Source of the DNA: Dyadobacter frigoris | GTDB taxonomy: Bacteria; Bacteroidota; Bacteroidia; Cytophagales; Spirosomataceae | NCBI RefSeq assembly: GCF_005280585.1 | Contig: NZ_SZVO01000008.1 | Location: 248,001 to 312,000 of the forward strand | Direction of reading: 5' to 3' | DNA length: 64,000 bases | In this document: positions 63,860 to 64,000 of the stretch, piece after piece | Layout: every line of letters starts with the position of its first letter | How positions within the stretch are numbered: position 1 is the first letter of the stretch | The notes under the pieces: model-generated | The model's database searches: none | Told to the model about the DNA's origin: nothing | What the model saw: the letters and a program-made list of their open reading frames with translations, nothing else | Position numbers and translations under genes: made by a program

Positions 63860-64000
63860 ATCAATTGTTTTTAAGGTTAGCTTGAAGTTTTATTAAGTCG
63901 TTGTGTCAAAAATAATACTGCCCTACAATAAACTGATTTCTCAAAAAATCATTCCAAAAAAAATCAAAATTTCTTTAATTTTTAAATTTGCTGCTGAATG

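Overview
The window reads as chromosome of a pigmented Bacteroidota, most likely a Cytophagales of the Dyadobacter type (inference from gene content; no rRNA is present to test it). Supporting signs are a flexirubin/aryl-polyene pigment cluster with a tyrosine ammonia-lyase very like that of Flavobacterium, several promoters of the Bacteroidota form TTG-N(about 20)-TAnnTTTG, almost no Shine-Dalgarno sequences, OmpA-tailed proteins, and a large type II-C Cas9 with a 47-bp CRISPR repeat.

Layout. 1-764: end of rpsF, then rpsR and rplI. 869-3184: a BON-LysM protein and glpD. 3211-24266: the pigment cluster. One arm runs leftward (an RND/MMPL exporter fused to an acyltransferase and a methyltransferase, a CrtI-like oxidoreductase, a halogenase-like flavoprotein). 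The other runs rightward (tyrosine ammonia-lyase, ketoreductase, three complete ketosynthases, ketosynthase-like proteins without the catalytic cysteine, two ACPs, two hot-dog dehydratases, a thioesterase, LpxL-like acyltransferase, deacetylase, LolA-like carrier, glycosyltransferase). This is the type II polyketide logic for a coumarate-primed polyene anchored in the outer membrane. I see no acyl-ACP ligase for priming and no alkylresorcinol (DarA/DarB) genes here. 24321-28088: an MtfA-like peptidase and a membrane pyrophosphatase carrying a C-terminal OmpA domain.

28530-42300: a complete type II-C CRISPR-Cas locus: a tracrRNA transcribed divergently from cas9, then cas9, cas1, cas2 and an array of 68 repeats and 67 spacers. 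One repeat is split by an IS21-family element (istA-istB, 2721 bp, ATATAT duplication). The tracrRNA sequence shows that the array must be read leftward, toward the cas genes. Each repeat carries a plausible Bacteroidota promoter, so units on both sides of the insertion may stay active. The repeat next to the PAS-LuxR gene at 42.3 kb is the degenerate one.

42316-47551: a PAS-LuxR regulator, an OmpA-family protein, a methyltransferase, a ConA-like secreted protein and a Tat-exported Gfo/Idh/MocA oxidoreductase. 47934-53194: an unrecognised secreted-protein operon (subunit-like protein, two-domain periplasmic chaperone-like protein, 900-residue outer-membrane barrel, two more subunit-like proteins). 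Its organisation parallels chaperone-usher fibres and contains unusually perfect inverted repeats between genes. It is my best candidate for an undescribed system. 53306-64000: lycopene cyclase, Bcr/CflA exporter, dienelactone hydrolase, DUF885 lipoprotein, a small ribbon-helix-helix-like protein, an AGE-family epimerase and a GH2 glycosidase (a probable glycan-use pair), and a very acidic small protein.
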